From NCBI RefSeq assembly GCF_001831475.1, contig NZ_CP017688.1, positions 2,046,001 to 2,110,000 of the forward strand: DNA of 64,000 nucleotides. Direction: 5' to 3'. The notes beneath the pieces were generated by a model. It searched no databases, was not told the origin of the DNA, and worked only from the letters and a program-made list of their open reading frames with translations. This DNA is from Flavobacterium crassostreae. Its GTDB lineage: Bacteria > Bacteroidota > Bacteroidia > Flavobacteriales > Flavobacteriaceae. Below, in pieces: positions 43,413 through 51,369 of this stretch. The position numbers and the translations under genes are program-made. Positions within the stretch are counted from its first letter, which is position 1. Every line of letters starts with the position of its first letter.

Positions 43413-44665
43413 ATTATAGACTGATTTTAAATATCGCTTTTCACTTACTTAGAGCCAGACTCAAACAAACAATTGTTGCCGCTGTGGGGGTTGCTTTTAG
43501 TATTGCTATGTTTATCTCTTTGGTCAGTTTTATGAGCGGATTAAATGGTTTGCTAGATGGATTGATGCTTAATAGGACGCCTCATATCCGAATGTTTAAT
43601 GAAGTAAAACCATCGGAAAACCAACCTTTGTACCTGTCTGAGGACTACAAAGGGAATACCATTTTCATTCATTCGATAAAACCGAAAGATAGAGGAAAAT
43701 CGATCTACAACAGCATGTCTATTATTAGTACTTTGAAGCAAGATAAACGTATCATTGATGTTGCCCCAAAGGTAACTGCGTCTGTTTTATTTAATTCTGG
43801 AACAATTGAAATTTCGGGATTTATAAACGGGATCGATGTGGTTGCAGAAAACACTCTTTTTAAGATTAGTGATTATATAAAAGAGGGTAAATTATCTGAT
43901 TTGAATCAAAATAACAGCATTATTATCGGAAAAGGGTTGTCGGATAAGATGTTGCTTTCAAAAGGAGATATTATAAAAGTATCTACTTCAAACGGAAATT
44001 TAGCATCTTTAAAAATAGTAGGAATTTTGGAAACAGGTATCGCAGATATTGATAATATGTCGAGTTATACAGCATTGAACACGACGCAAACGTTATTGGG
44101 GCAACCTAAAAATTATATTACGGATATTCAGGTTAATCTTTATAATAAAGAATTGGCTGTGGCGATGGCTAAAGAATTCCATAGTACGTTCAATTTGGAC
44201 ACAACAGATTATTTGGCTGCCAATTTGCAATTTGAAACCGGAAGTACCGTTCGAAGCATTATTTCTTACGCAGTAGGAATCGTCTTGTTGATCGTAGCTG
44301 GTTTTGGGATTTACAATATATTGAATATGATGATCTACGAAAAAATGGATAGCATCGCAATTCTCAAAGCAACAGGGTTCTCTGGTAAGGATGTAAAATG
44401 GATTTTTATATCCCTATCCATAATCATAGGTGTTACGGGAGGTTTTTTCGGATTAATTTTCGGTTTTATTTTTTCGAGTATTATTGATATTATTCCTTTT
44501 TCATCACCATCAGTGCCTTCGGTAACCACTTATCCAATTGATTATAATAGTAGTTATTATGGCATTGGAATTGTGTTTGCCCTTTTTACAACCCTTATTT
44601 CTGGTTTGTTTCCAGCCATGAAAGCCAGTAGGGTAGATCCTGTGGAAATTATTAGAGGAAAATAA
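43409..44665 (+). CDS. MacB/LolE-like ABC transporter permease (FtsX family)
   Basis: The 418-residue permease has one N-terminal membrane helix (about 20-40), a large MacB-type periplasmic domain (about 45-275) and three C-terminal helices with KMDSIAILKATGFSGKDV and PAMKASRVDPVEIIRGK, hallmarks of FtsX permeases. The start is GTG at 43409, overlapping the TGA of the adaptor gene. No ATG is available closer. It works mechanically from the periplasmic side, as in MacAB or LolCDE. Confidence 0.9.
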   Translation: MNYRLILNIAFHLLRARLKQTIVAAVGVAFSIAMFISLVSFMSGLNGLLDGLMLNRTPHIRMFNEVKPSENQPLYLSEDYKGNTIFIHSIKPKDRGKSIYNSMSIISTLKQDKRIIDVAPKVTASVLFNSGTIEISGFINGIDVVAENTLFKISDYIKEGKLSDLNQNNSIIIGKGLSDKMLLSKGDIIKVSTSNGNLASLKIVGILETGIADIDNMSSYTALNTTQTLLGQPKNYITDIQVNLYNKELAVAMAKEFHSTFNLDTTDYLAANLQFETGSTVRSIISYAVGIVLLIVAGFGIYNILNMMIYEKMDSIAILKATGFSGKDVKWIFISLSIIIGVTGGFFGLIFGFIFSSIIDIIPFSSPSVPSVTTYPIDYNSSYYGIGIVFALFTTLISGLFPAMKASRVDPVEIIRGK

Positions 44666-44666
44666 G

Positions 44667-45344
44667 ATGAAAGAAACCGTTTTAGAAACCAAAGGCCTAA
44701 TTAAATATTTTTATAATCCCGCCAAATTTCAAGTGATTAAAAATATTAATTTAAAGATACAACAAGGAGAATTTGTATCCATTGTTGGTAAATCTGGTTG
44801 CGGCAAATCGACTTTGTTGTATTTATTATCTACCATGGATACCGATTATGAAGGACAATTATTAATCCATGATGAACTAATCACAGGACAATCAGATACG
44901 GATTTAGCTAAAATTAGAAATGAGAAAATTGGTTTTGTTTTTCAATTTCACTACCTATTGCCCGAATATAATGTGCTCAATAATGTCATGCTTCCGGGAC
45001 TGAAATTAGGAAAATATTCCAAACAAGAACTAGAGCAAAAAGCGTTGAAGCATTTAAAAACGCTAGAGATTGATCAGCATGCTCTAAAAATGCCTAATCA
45101 ATTGAGTGGTGGAGAAAAGCAGCGCGTTGCCATTGCTCGTGCCTTAATTAACGACCCCATAATAATCATGGGCGATGAACCTACGGGAAACTTGGATAGA
45201 AAAAGTGGGGATGTTGTATTTGATATTTTCAAAAAATTGGCAACAGATTATAAGCAAACCATACTCATTGTAACACATGACCCCGATTTTGCACAAAAAA
45301 CAGATAGAATCATCACCATGGACGATGGTAAAATTATTTCTTAA
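44667..45344 (+). CDS. LolD/MacB-like ABC transporter ATP-binding protein
   Basis: The 225-residue ATPase has Walker [11 protein letters not shown]-loop [12 protein letters not shown], signature [15 protein letters not shown], Walker [13 protein letters not shown] and switch His VTHD. The [10 protein letters not shown] form and FHYLLPE are typical of LolD. It begins 1 bp after the permease stop. A bidirectional terminator follows 52 bp later. The set could export lipoproteins, peptides or siderophores; the substrate is unknown. Confidence 0.93.
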   Translation: MKETVLETKGLIKYFYNPAKFQVIKNINLKIQQGEFVSIVGKSGCGKSTLLYLLSTMDTDYEGQLLIHDELITGQSDTDLAKIRNEKIGFVFQFHYLLPEYNVLNNVMLPGLKLGKYSKQELEQKALKHLKTLEIDQHALKMPNQLSGGEKQRVAIARALINDPIIIMGDEPTGNLDRKSGDVVFDIFKKLATDYKQTILIVTHDPDFAQKTDRIITMDDGKIIS

Positions 45345-45396
45345 TAGCTATTTTAATATTCCAAATCAATAAAAGTAATCGGGAAAGCGGCAAAAT

Positions 45397-45438
45397 AAAA
45401 ACCGTAACTACTTAGTTAATAAGTGATTACGGTTTTTT
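45397..45438. terminator. Bidirectional terminator between ATPase gene and ssrA
   Basis: AAAAACCGTAA pairs with TTACGGTTTTT around a partly paired loop, with an A-run before and a T-run after. It ends the plus-strand ABC operon and the minus-strand tmRNA gene, whose 3' end is 5 bp away. Confidence 0.8.
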
Positions 45439-45442
45439 AAAG

Positions 45443-45836
45443 TGGAGTCGCCGAGAATCGAACTCGGGTCCAAACAAGCAACTAAAGAGCTTTCTACACG
45501 TTTATTTTCTGATTGGATTTTCGATATAAAGTTAGGCCAGAAACAGCCACTCCATACGTATCTTCTTAATTTTGAAAACCACCCGAAGCTTATGGTAATC
45601 TAGGTTTATTTTTACGGTTCTCCTGAATAGAACGCCACAAACCAAGGCTTTCAAGGAGAATCCAGCTTTCCTATCTGATAGGAACGTGGCGTAATCGTAC
45701 TATAATTCGGATTATGCAGCTAAAGCGTAGTTATTTTCGCCGTGTAAAATGGTAAGATCTTATATTTACGAGCAAGGTCTCAATGCTCGACGTGCTTACT
45801 GTTCAATTCGACTTGCTGTCAAAACCAGTCGACCCC
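45443..45836 (-). ncRNA. ssrA: Transfer-messenger RNA (tmRNA)
   Basis: The minus strand begins GGGGTCGACTGG and ends with a T-arm (GGGTTCGATT-like: GAGTTCGATTCTC) and CGACTCC. The 5' GGGGTCG pairs with the 3' CGACTCC as a 7-bp acceptor stem with one G-U. The tag frame at 45712-45741 reads GENNYALAA then TAA, with resume codon GGC. The CCA end is not fully encoded (ACT follows the discriminator region). tmRNA rescues stalled ribosomes and tags their products for proteolysis. The length of about 394 nt is normal. Confidence 0.95.
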
Positions 45837-45902
45837 AATGTCAAAATAATATAAACTTTGAGACTGCAAAGGTATTCTTTTTTTCTTACAATAACACAAA
45901 AA

Positions 45903-47099
45903 CTATTCCTCTTTTGCATTGTCCTCTAATTGGAACGGATAGGCACCAAAAAGAACGGCTAAATTGCGTACTTTATACGTTTTTCGAGTCATCTTGTTAG
46001 ACAAAGCAACAATCGTTACTGCCTCTTTAGGTAGTGTAATGTAAGAAGAAGTGTTGCCATGCCACCAGCCATTATGAAAATAAAAATTTTGTCCTGTAGG
46101 CCAATTAATCATTCGTATTCCTAATCCATAATTGTTTTTGCCCCGGTGCTCGTTGCTATAGCCTATAAAGGCTTGTTGCAAAAGTTTGGGATCCAAATAA
46201 ACCGCAGCATTGCGGCCTTGGTCAAATTTTAGCAAATCTCTAGGGGTAGAGTATATATTTTTGTCTCCATATATTGCATCCAAATAATCTAAATTAACTT
46301 TAGAAAAATTTCCTCTATAAGAAGGTACCGCTACATCTTTATCCCTATCATAATCAAAAACATAGGTATTGTGCATCTTTAAAGGTTTAAAGATAAGATT
46401 AGTCATGGCCTGACTGTAAGACAAACCGGTTATTTTTTCAATAATAAGCGCCAATACTGCATAATTGGTATTGCAATAACTAAAACGAGTATTGGTTTTA
46501 AACTCTAATGCAATGGCTTTGGTTGCCATAATAGTTACAATGTCTGTGTTTCGGAGTATTTTATGGCGGTCCCAAACACCTTTTTTTTCGGTAAAATAAG
46601 CATAATTGCGCATCCCAGACCGGTGGTTTAATAACGTTTGAATAGTAATCTCCGGGTATGGAAAGTTTTTTAATATAGAATTGACTTTTTGGTCTAAGCT
46701 AATTTTATTTGCTCCTATAAGTTGCAATACCGCCGTAGCAGTCATAACCTTGCTAACCGAGGCAATGTGCAATGCAGTAGTACTGTCCATGGGTTGTTTA
46801 GTACTATAATTTGCTATTCCTTGGTATTTTTCATAAATTATATGTCCATTTTTGGCTACCAAAACACTCCCATTTAAGCTATTGTTAGGCCAATTTTTGT
46901 TACAAAAATGCGCTATTGCTTGGTGGGTAGCCATCGTGTAGGTATCGGAGAGTTTAGGCCCTTTTTTGAGGGCATCCTGAATTGGTTCTTCGGTAGTTTT
47001 GGCAGTTTTCTCAATCGACTTGTTTTTTTGGTTACACGCATTAAATACGAGTGCCAACAAGAGTAATTGTAGTATATTTACTTTTTTTATAAAAATCAT
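45903..47099 (-). CDS. Serine hydrolase, class C beta-lactamase/DD-peptidase family, lipoprotein
   Basis: The start MIFIKKV at 47099 gives a 398-residue lipoprotein with lipobox VFNAC. The longer frame to 47123 overlaps a -7 box and is unlikely. The fold motifs are SVSK (nucleophile Ser, SxxK), YCN (Tyr-x-Asn) and HNGW (K/H-x-G) at the expected spacing. Such proteins hydrolyse peptides, esters or cell-wall stems, and a true beta-lactamase activity is not implied. It is a single gene, convergent with no close partner. Confidence 0.88.
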   Translation of the reverse strand: MIFIKKVNILQLLLLALVFNACNQKNKSIEKTAKTTEEPIQDALKKGPKLSDTYTMATHQAIAHFCNKNWPNNSLNGSVLVAKNGHIIYEKYQGIANYSTKQPMDSTTALHIASVSKVMTATAVLQLIGANKISLDQKVNSILKNFPYPEITIQTLLNHRSGMRNYAYFTEKKGVWDRHKILRNTDIVTIMATKAIALEFKTNTRFSYCNTNYAVLALIIEKITGLSYSQAMTNLIFKPLKMHNTYVFDYDRDKDVAVPSYRGNFSKVNLDYLDAIYGDKNIYSTPRDLLKFDQGRNAAVYLDPKLLQQAFIGYSNEHRGKNNYGLGIRMINWPTGQNFYFHNGWWHGNTSSYITLPKEAVTIVALSNKMTRKTYKVRNLAVLFGAYPFQLEDNAKEE

Positions 47100-47120
47100 C
47101 TGTTTTTTTGTAATGTAGCG

Positions 47121-47128
47121 CAAATGTA
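47121..47128 (-). promoter_or_regulatory. Promoter -7 box of the serine hydrolase gene
   Basis: TACATTTG on the minus strand matches TAnnTTTG, 21 bp before the chosen ATG. It decides in favour of the shorter start. Confidence 0.55.
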
Positions 47129-47327
47129 TCGAATTATACTATTTAATTATTTGCATGCGTTTTTAAATGCAAACCATCAGTAACGGATTTAAGTATCTTT
47201 TATTTTGTATCTTTTTGAAATTCAGTAACTAAAAAAATAGATAATAATAATTATAAAAAAATTTAACAAAATAATATTAAATTGTTATATTGTCAATACT
47301 ATTTATAAAAAACAAACCCACTACACT

Positions 47328-48530
47328 ATGAAATTTGGAATCATCAAAGAAAGAAAGACCCCGCCAGATAGAAGGGTAGTATTTACCCCTGATGCGCTAG
47401 TTACCATTACAGAAACGTATCCCGATGCTCGTGTAGCGGTAGAATCTTCGGATATTCGATTTTTTTCGGACCAGCAATATCGTGATGCAGGTATAGAGGT
47501 CTGTAGTGATCTCGAGGATTGTGCCGTTTTATTTGGTGTAAAAGAGGTTCCTGTGGCTAATTTGATACCCAACAAAGCCTATTTCTTTTTTTCGCATACC
47601 ATAAAAAAACAACCCTATAATCGGGATTTATTACGAGCTATTCTGGACAAAAAAATTGATCTATATGATCACGAAACAATTGTAGATAGCGCCAACAAAC
47701 GCTTAATAGGTTTTGGGCGTTACGCTGGTATTGTGGGTGCCTACAACACTATTAGAGCCTTTGGTATTAAGTTTGAATTGTTTAAGCTACCCAAGGCAGA
47801 AACCCTTTCGGGAAAAGATGCCTTAATCACGCAATTAAAACGTATTGTTTTTCCGCCTATAAAATTTGTAGTTACCGGTAGTGGCAAAGCAGGGGGCGGC
47901 ATACAAGAGGTTTTAGATGCCATAAAAATCAAACGAGTTACCGTTACAGATTATTTGACCAAAAATTATGACCAAGCAGTCTATGCACAAATAGATGTTT
48001 TAGACTACAACAAGCGTAAAGATGGGCAGCTACTTGATTTTAAAGATTTTTATACCAATCCTAAAGATTACGTTAGTGATTTTGAACGTTTTACAAAAGT
48101 ATCGGATATTTTAATAACAGGACATTTTCACGGAATTAATGCCCCAGATATTCTGACCAAAACCATGCTACAGGCTAGAGATTGCAAACTAAAAGTAGTT
48201 GGAGATGTTTCGTGCGATATTGCGGGTCCAATTGCCTGCACTCTTAGAGCCTCTACAATTGCAGAACCTATATACGGCTATTTGCCCGATACCCATCAAG
48301 AAGTAGATTTTTTTCACCCTGCAGCAATTGTAGTTATGGCAGTAGACAATCTGCCTTGCGAACTGCCTAAAGATGCTAGTGAAGGCTTTGGTGCTATGTT
48401 TATGCAACACGTAATTCCAGCATTTTTTAACGGAGATGCAGACGGAATTTTGGCACGAGCAAAAGTAACAGACAAAGGAAAACTGACTCCAAAATTTAGT
48501 TACCTGCAAGAATATGTAGACGGATTGTAA
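47328..48530 (+). CDS. Saccharopine/alanine dehydrogenase-like NAD(P)-dependent enzyme (Lys1-like)
   Basis: The 400-residue cytoplasmic enzyme has an N-terminal AlaDh/PNT-type domain (MKFGIIKERKTPPDRRVVFTP, quoted as GIIKERKTPPDRR) and a Rossmann domain with VVTGSGKAGGGIQEVL at about 182-197. The RKTPPDxR start and the GDVSCDIAGPI motif match saccharopine dehydrogenase (lysine-forming) relatives in Bacteroidetes. It probably acts in lysine or a related amino acid pathway. It stands alone with a strong terminator downstream. Confidence 0.82.
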   Translation: MKFGIIKERKTPPDRRVVFTPDALVTITETYPDARVAVESSDIRFFSDQQYRDAGIEVCSDLEDCAVLFGVKEVPVANLIPNKAYFFFSHTIKKQPYNRDLLRAILDKKIDLYDHETIVDSANKRLIGFGRYAGIVGAYNTIRAFGIKFELFKLPKAETLSGKDALITQLKRIVFPPIKFVVTGSGKAGGGIQEVLDAIKIKRVTVTDYLTKNYDQAVYAQIDVLDYNKRKDGQLLDFKDFYTNPKDYVSDFERFTKVSDILITGHFHGINAPDILTKTMLQARDCKLKVVGDVSCDIAGPIACTLRASTIAEPIYGYLPDTHQEVDFFHPAAIVVMAVDNLPCELPKDASEGFGAMFMQHVIPAFFNGDADGILARAKVTDKGKLTPKFSYLQEYVDGL

Positions 48531-48668
48531 CCTTTTGATTGTATTATAGTTGAGCGTATTCTAGGCCATCTAAATGGAGGGCAAAGAGTCTGTTGAATTT
48601 AAAAATTGGAGTTTTTAAGGACAGCAGTTACTACTATAGATCCGTTAGGCGAGATCTCTAAAAACGCC

Positions 48669-48703
48669 AAAAAAAGGGATCGCTTTAGGCTATCCCTTTT
48701 TTT
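48669..48703 (+). terminator. Rho-independent terminator after the Lys1-like gene
   Basis: AAAAAAAGGGAT pairs with ATCCCTTTTTTT around a loop of about 11 nt, with a long T-run. The preceding bases of the 292-bp gap hold nothing recognised. Confidence 0.88.
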
Positions 48704-48822
48704 GATTTATGGTCTATTAAATTAGTTGCTAATTAGATAATACCAATTTTAGTTTCAAGGCAAAACAAAGGAGAACTAAATTGCCAAAGCATTAACTCAT
48801 AGCCGTACGTTTTGCCAGAAAA

Positions 48823-49941
48823 TTAAAGGTCTTTTCGGAAAGTTTTTCTGCGGCAGTGAACCTCTGGGTTAAAATGCTTCCAGAGATTATGTACAGCGGT
48901 ATTATCGGCCAATTCTGGAGTTCTAAAACAATTTTGAATGCCTTTTTCTTTAAAGGTGTGGTAGTATTCGTTAAAAATTATTGCAGTAACGGCTTTATTT
49001 TGAAAATCAGGATGTACTCCAATAAGATAAAACAATACGTCTTTACTGTGTTTTTTGGCTTTTAATAAATGCAGAAAACCAAATGGAAATAGTTTTCCTT
49101 TAGCTTTCTGTAAAGCTCTAGAAAACGAAGGCATAACAATACTAAAGGCTACAATATTGTGGTCTTTGTCTTCCACAAATTTAATATATTCGGGATTAAT
49201 TAAACTAATGTATTTTTTTTTGAAATAGTCTTTTTGTGTATCCGATATGGCTACAAACGAAGACAAATTAGCATAAGAGGCATTAAAGAGGTCAAACATT
49301 TTGTCTACATGCGGCATTACCTCTTGGGTGGTTTTAAAATTAAGAGGACTTAATTGGTATCTTTTTTTGACCAAATCATTGGCTTTCTCAAAAAACTCGG
49401 GTTTAACATTTTTAAACGGAAATGTACTCTCAATATATTCTTTTTCGGTGGTGTAGCCTAGTTCTTCAAAGTGCTTGGCATAATACGGGTGGTTGTACCA
49501 AGTAATCATGGTGCCTAATTGATCAAAACCTTCGGTTAGAACGCCTACTTTATCTAAATTAGAGAATCCCATTGGGCCTTCAACGTAGGTTAAATTGTTT
49601 TTGAGCCCTAATTCATAGACTTTATTTAATAGGGCTTTGGTTACTTCTATGTTGTCTATAACATCAAACCATCCAAACCGTACTTTCTTTTTTGCTTGGC
49701 CATTAACTTCGCTCCAATTTATTATGGCAGCAATTCGGCCAACTATAACCTCATTTTGATAAGCAATATAAAAATAAGCTTCGGCATTTTCAAAGGCCGG
49801 ATTTTTTGTTTTGTCAAAAGACTCTAACTCATCGGCAATAATAGGCGGCACCCAGTACGGATTGTCTTTATATAATGAAAATGGAAATTTTATGTATTGC
49901 GTTAACTCTTTTTTGGTTATTGCTTCTTTTATTGTAATCAT
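48823..49941 (-). CDS. GNAT-like protein of the YghO type
   Basis: The 372-residue cytoplasmic protein has two related GNAT-type halves. The first holds KDNPYWVPP (about 25-33), NEVIVGRIAAIIN and VEGPMGFSNLDKVGVL; the second has FLIGVHPDFQNKAV and NCFRTPELADN. The pattern is that of the YghO-like family widely found in Bacteroidetes, of unknown substrate. The start at 49941 follows no clear promoter box. It ends close to the downstream terminator region of the convergent Lys1-like gene. Confidence 0.78.
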   Translation of the reverse strand: MITIKEAITKKELTQYIKFPFSLYKDNPYWVPPIIADELESFDKTKNPAFENAEAYFYIAYQNEVIVGRIAAIINWSEVNGQAKKKVRFGWFDVIDNIEVTKALLNKVYELGLKNNLTYVEGPMGFSNLDKVGVLTEGFDQLGTMITWYNHPYYAKHFEELGYTTEKEYIESTFPFKNVKPEFFEKANDLVKKRYQLSPLNFKTTQEVMPHVDKMFDLFNASYANLSSFVAISDTQKDYFKKKYISLINPEYIKFVEDKDHNIVAFSIVMPSFSRALQKAKGKLFPFGFLHLLKAKKHSKDVLFYLIGVHPDFQNKAVTAIIFNEYYHTFKEKGIQNCFRTPELADNTAVHNLWKHFNPEVHCRRKTFRKDL

Positions 49942-49979
49942 GTTTTTTTGCTAAAATTGTATCCTTAGGGTTGCCCTTT

Positions 49980-50921
49980 TTATTTCTTTTTAGATTTGGA
50001 TTTTTTGTTGTTTCCTTTGTCTTTATTGATTCTTACCTCTTTATACTTGGCATCATAACGCCAAGAAAAACCAATACCTCCGTACAAAATAGAAGGAGTG
50101 TCTTTGAGACTACTACTTATAGAGGCATCTATTTGCATGTCTTCATTTAGTAAGTAGGCTGCTCCACCTCGGACTATGGCATCACTATAAACATCACTTT
50201 TAAAGCCTTGGTTTTCTAAAAATCCAGACCATTTTTCATTAAATCCTTTGGTTAAGGTCAATACATAACCATAACTAGGATAGTCTGTTGTGATGTAGTC
50301 TGCAATTAGGTTGGTCACAAAAACCCAGCTTCCGTCACCAAGGTGGTTTTGGGTTATCAGCATAATTTTGGGAGAGATGCCCCCATTGTAGTTATTCAAT
50401 AAAGGGGTTTTGTTGGAGTAGGCGTAGGGGTTGTTATCGGAGGTAAAATTAGCTCCTGCAAATACTGAAACTGCCGGAATAAGCTGGCGCCATTTAAAAC
50501 GGTGGTTTGCTTTCCAGCTAAATAGGTTTGGTTTTTCTTCGTAATTTTTAAATGGATCATAAAACAAATATTTTGCTCCCAAAACGGTTTGTTTTAATGC
50601 GGATCTATTGCTTTCTACAAATTGAGAGCTAAGTTTTTCGTTTTGATATTGCAAATCTACAACCAACTCTAGGTTTTCTTTAAAAACACCCCATCTAAGT
50701 GTGGCATCCAGACCAAAGCCATTGGCATCATAATTTAATAAATTATGGTGTTGTTTGATACCATAAATACCTACTTCTGCCTGAATTACTGTTTTACCTA
50801 CGGCATAGGCAGACATGGTTTCTCCAGGTCTATTGGAGTTAATGATGTCTGTGTGTTGGGCATAAGAGACGCCAGAAGCGGTCAGAAGCGTTAGCAGGAG
50901 TTTAAATTTATTTTGGAACAT
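49980..50921 (-). CDS. Outer-membrane transporter-like protein (Phenol_MetA_deg family)
   Basis: The 313-residue protein has a signal peptide (to about residue 21, SYAQ) followed by alternating amphipathic strands. The DIINSNRPGETMSAYAVGKTVIQ stretch (quoted as NSNRPGETMSAYAVG) is the start of the meta-pathway phenol degradation-like outer-membrane family. The C terminus is a basic Lys/Ser/Asn tail. It probably forms a beta-barrel in the outer membrane. It has its own -7 box at 50953-50960. Confidence 0.8.
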   Translation of the reverse strand: MFQNKFKLLLTLLTASGVSYAQHTDIINSNRPGETMSAYAVGKTVIQAEVGIYGIKQHHNLLNYDANGFGLDATLRWGVFKENLELVVDLQYQNEKLSSQFVESNRSALKQTVLGAKYLFYDPFKNYEEKPNLFSWKANHRFKWRQLIPAVSVFAGANFTSDNNPYAYSNKTPLLNNYNGGISPKIMLITQNHLGDGSWVFVTNLIADYITTDYPSYGYVLTLTKGFNEKWSGFLENQGFKSDVYSDAIVRGGAAYLLNEDMQIDASISSSLKDTPSILYGGIGFSWRYDAKYKEVRINKDKGNNKKSKSKKK

Positions 50922-50952
50922 GGGTTTTGTATTTAAAAATTGTATCGTTTTT

Positions 50953-50960
50953 CAAATGTA
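50953..50960 (-). promoter_or_regulatory. Promoter -7 box of the outer-membrane protein gene
   Basis: TACATTTG on the minus strand matches TAnnTTTG, 31 bp before the start codon, and is divergent from the next box. Confidence 0.5.
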
Positions 50961-51015
50961 CTATATTTTATTATTTATTTAAGAATGATAGTTTAGTTTT
51001 GAACGTTTGATTTGT

Positions 51016-51023
51016 TAATTTTG
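51016..51023 (+). promoter_or_regulatory. Promoter -7 box of the DUF4834 gene
   Basis: TAATTTTG matches TAnnTTTG and lies 15 bp before the ATG at 51039. This supports that ATG, because the TTG at 51033 would leave almost no leader. Confidence 0.45.
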
Positions 51024-51038
51024 TAAAAAATTTTGATT

Positions 51039-51320
51039 ATGCAAACAGCTTCTTTTGTAGGTTTTATTAGAACCTTATTTTATATACTAGCATTTTATTA
51101 TATTTTTAAGTTTTTGGCTAAATTATTTTTACCTTTTTTGTTAAAAAAAGTAGTTCAAAAAGCCGAAACAAAATTCCAACAACAGCAACAATACCGACCA
51201 GATAATTCTTGGAACAAGACTACAACCGAGCAAGAGGTGTTTTATAAACCGCCAACCTCCCAAAATAGATCTTCAACCAAAAAGGTAGGAGACTACGTAG
51301 ATTACGAAGAAATAGATTAA
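51039..51320 (+). CDS. DUF4834 family small membrane protein
   Basis: From ATG 51039 the protein has 93 residues. It has a hydrophobic N-terminal half (about 5-36), a Gln-rich linker and the conserved C-terminal GDYVDYEEID, the mark of DUF4834 in Flavobacteriia. The function is unknown. It precedes yfhO by 49 bp and is probably co-transcribed with it. The TTG two codons upstream is a less likely start. Confidence 0.85.
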   Translation: MQTASFVGFIRTLFYILAFYYIFKFLAKLFLPFLLKKVVQKAETKFQQQQQYRPDNSWNKTTTEQEVFYKPPTSQNRSSTKKVGDYVDYEEID

Positions 51321-51369
51321 GTTTGCCTGTGTTTTGTATCTAATTCCTATCTCTTAAAAAGTTTTAAAA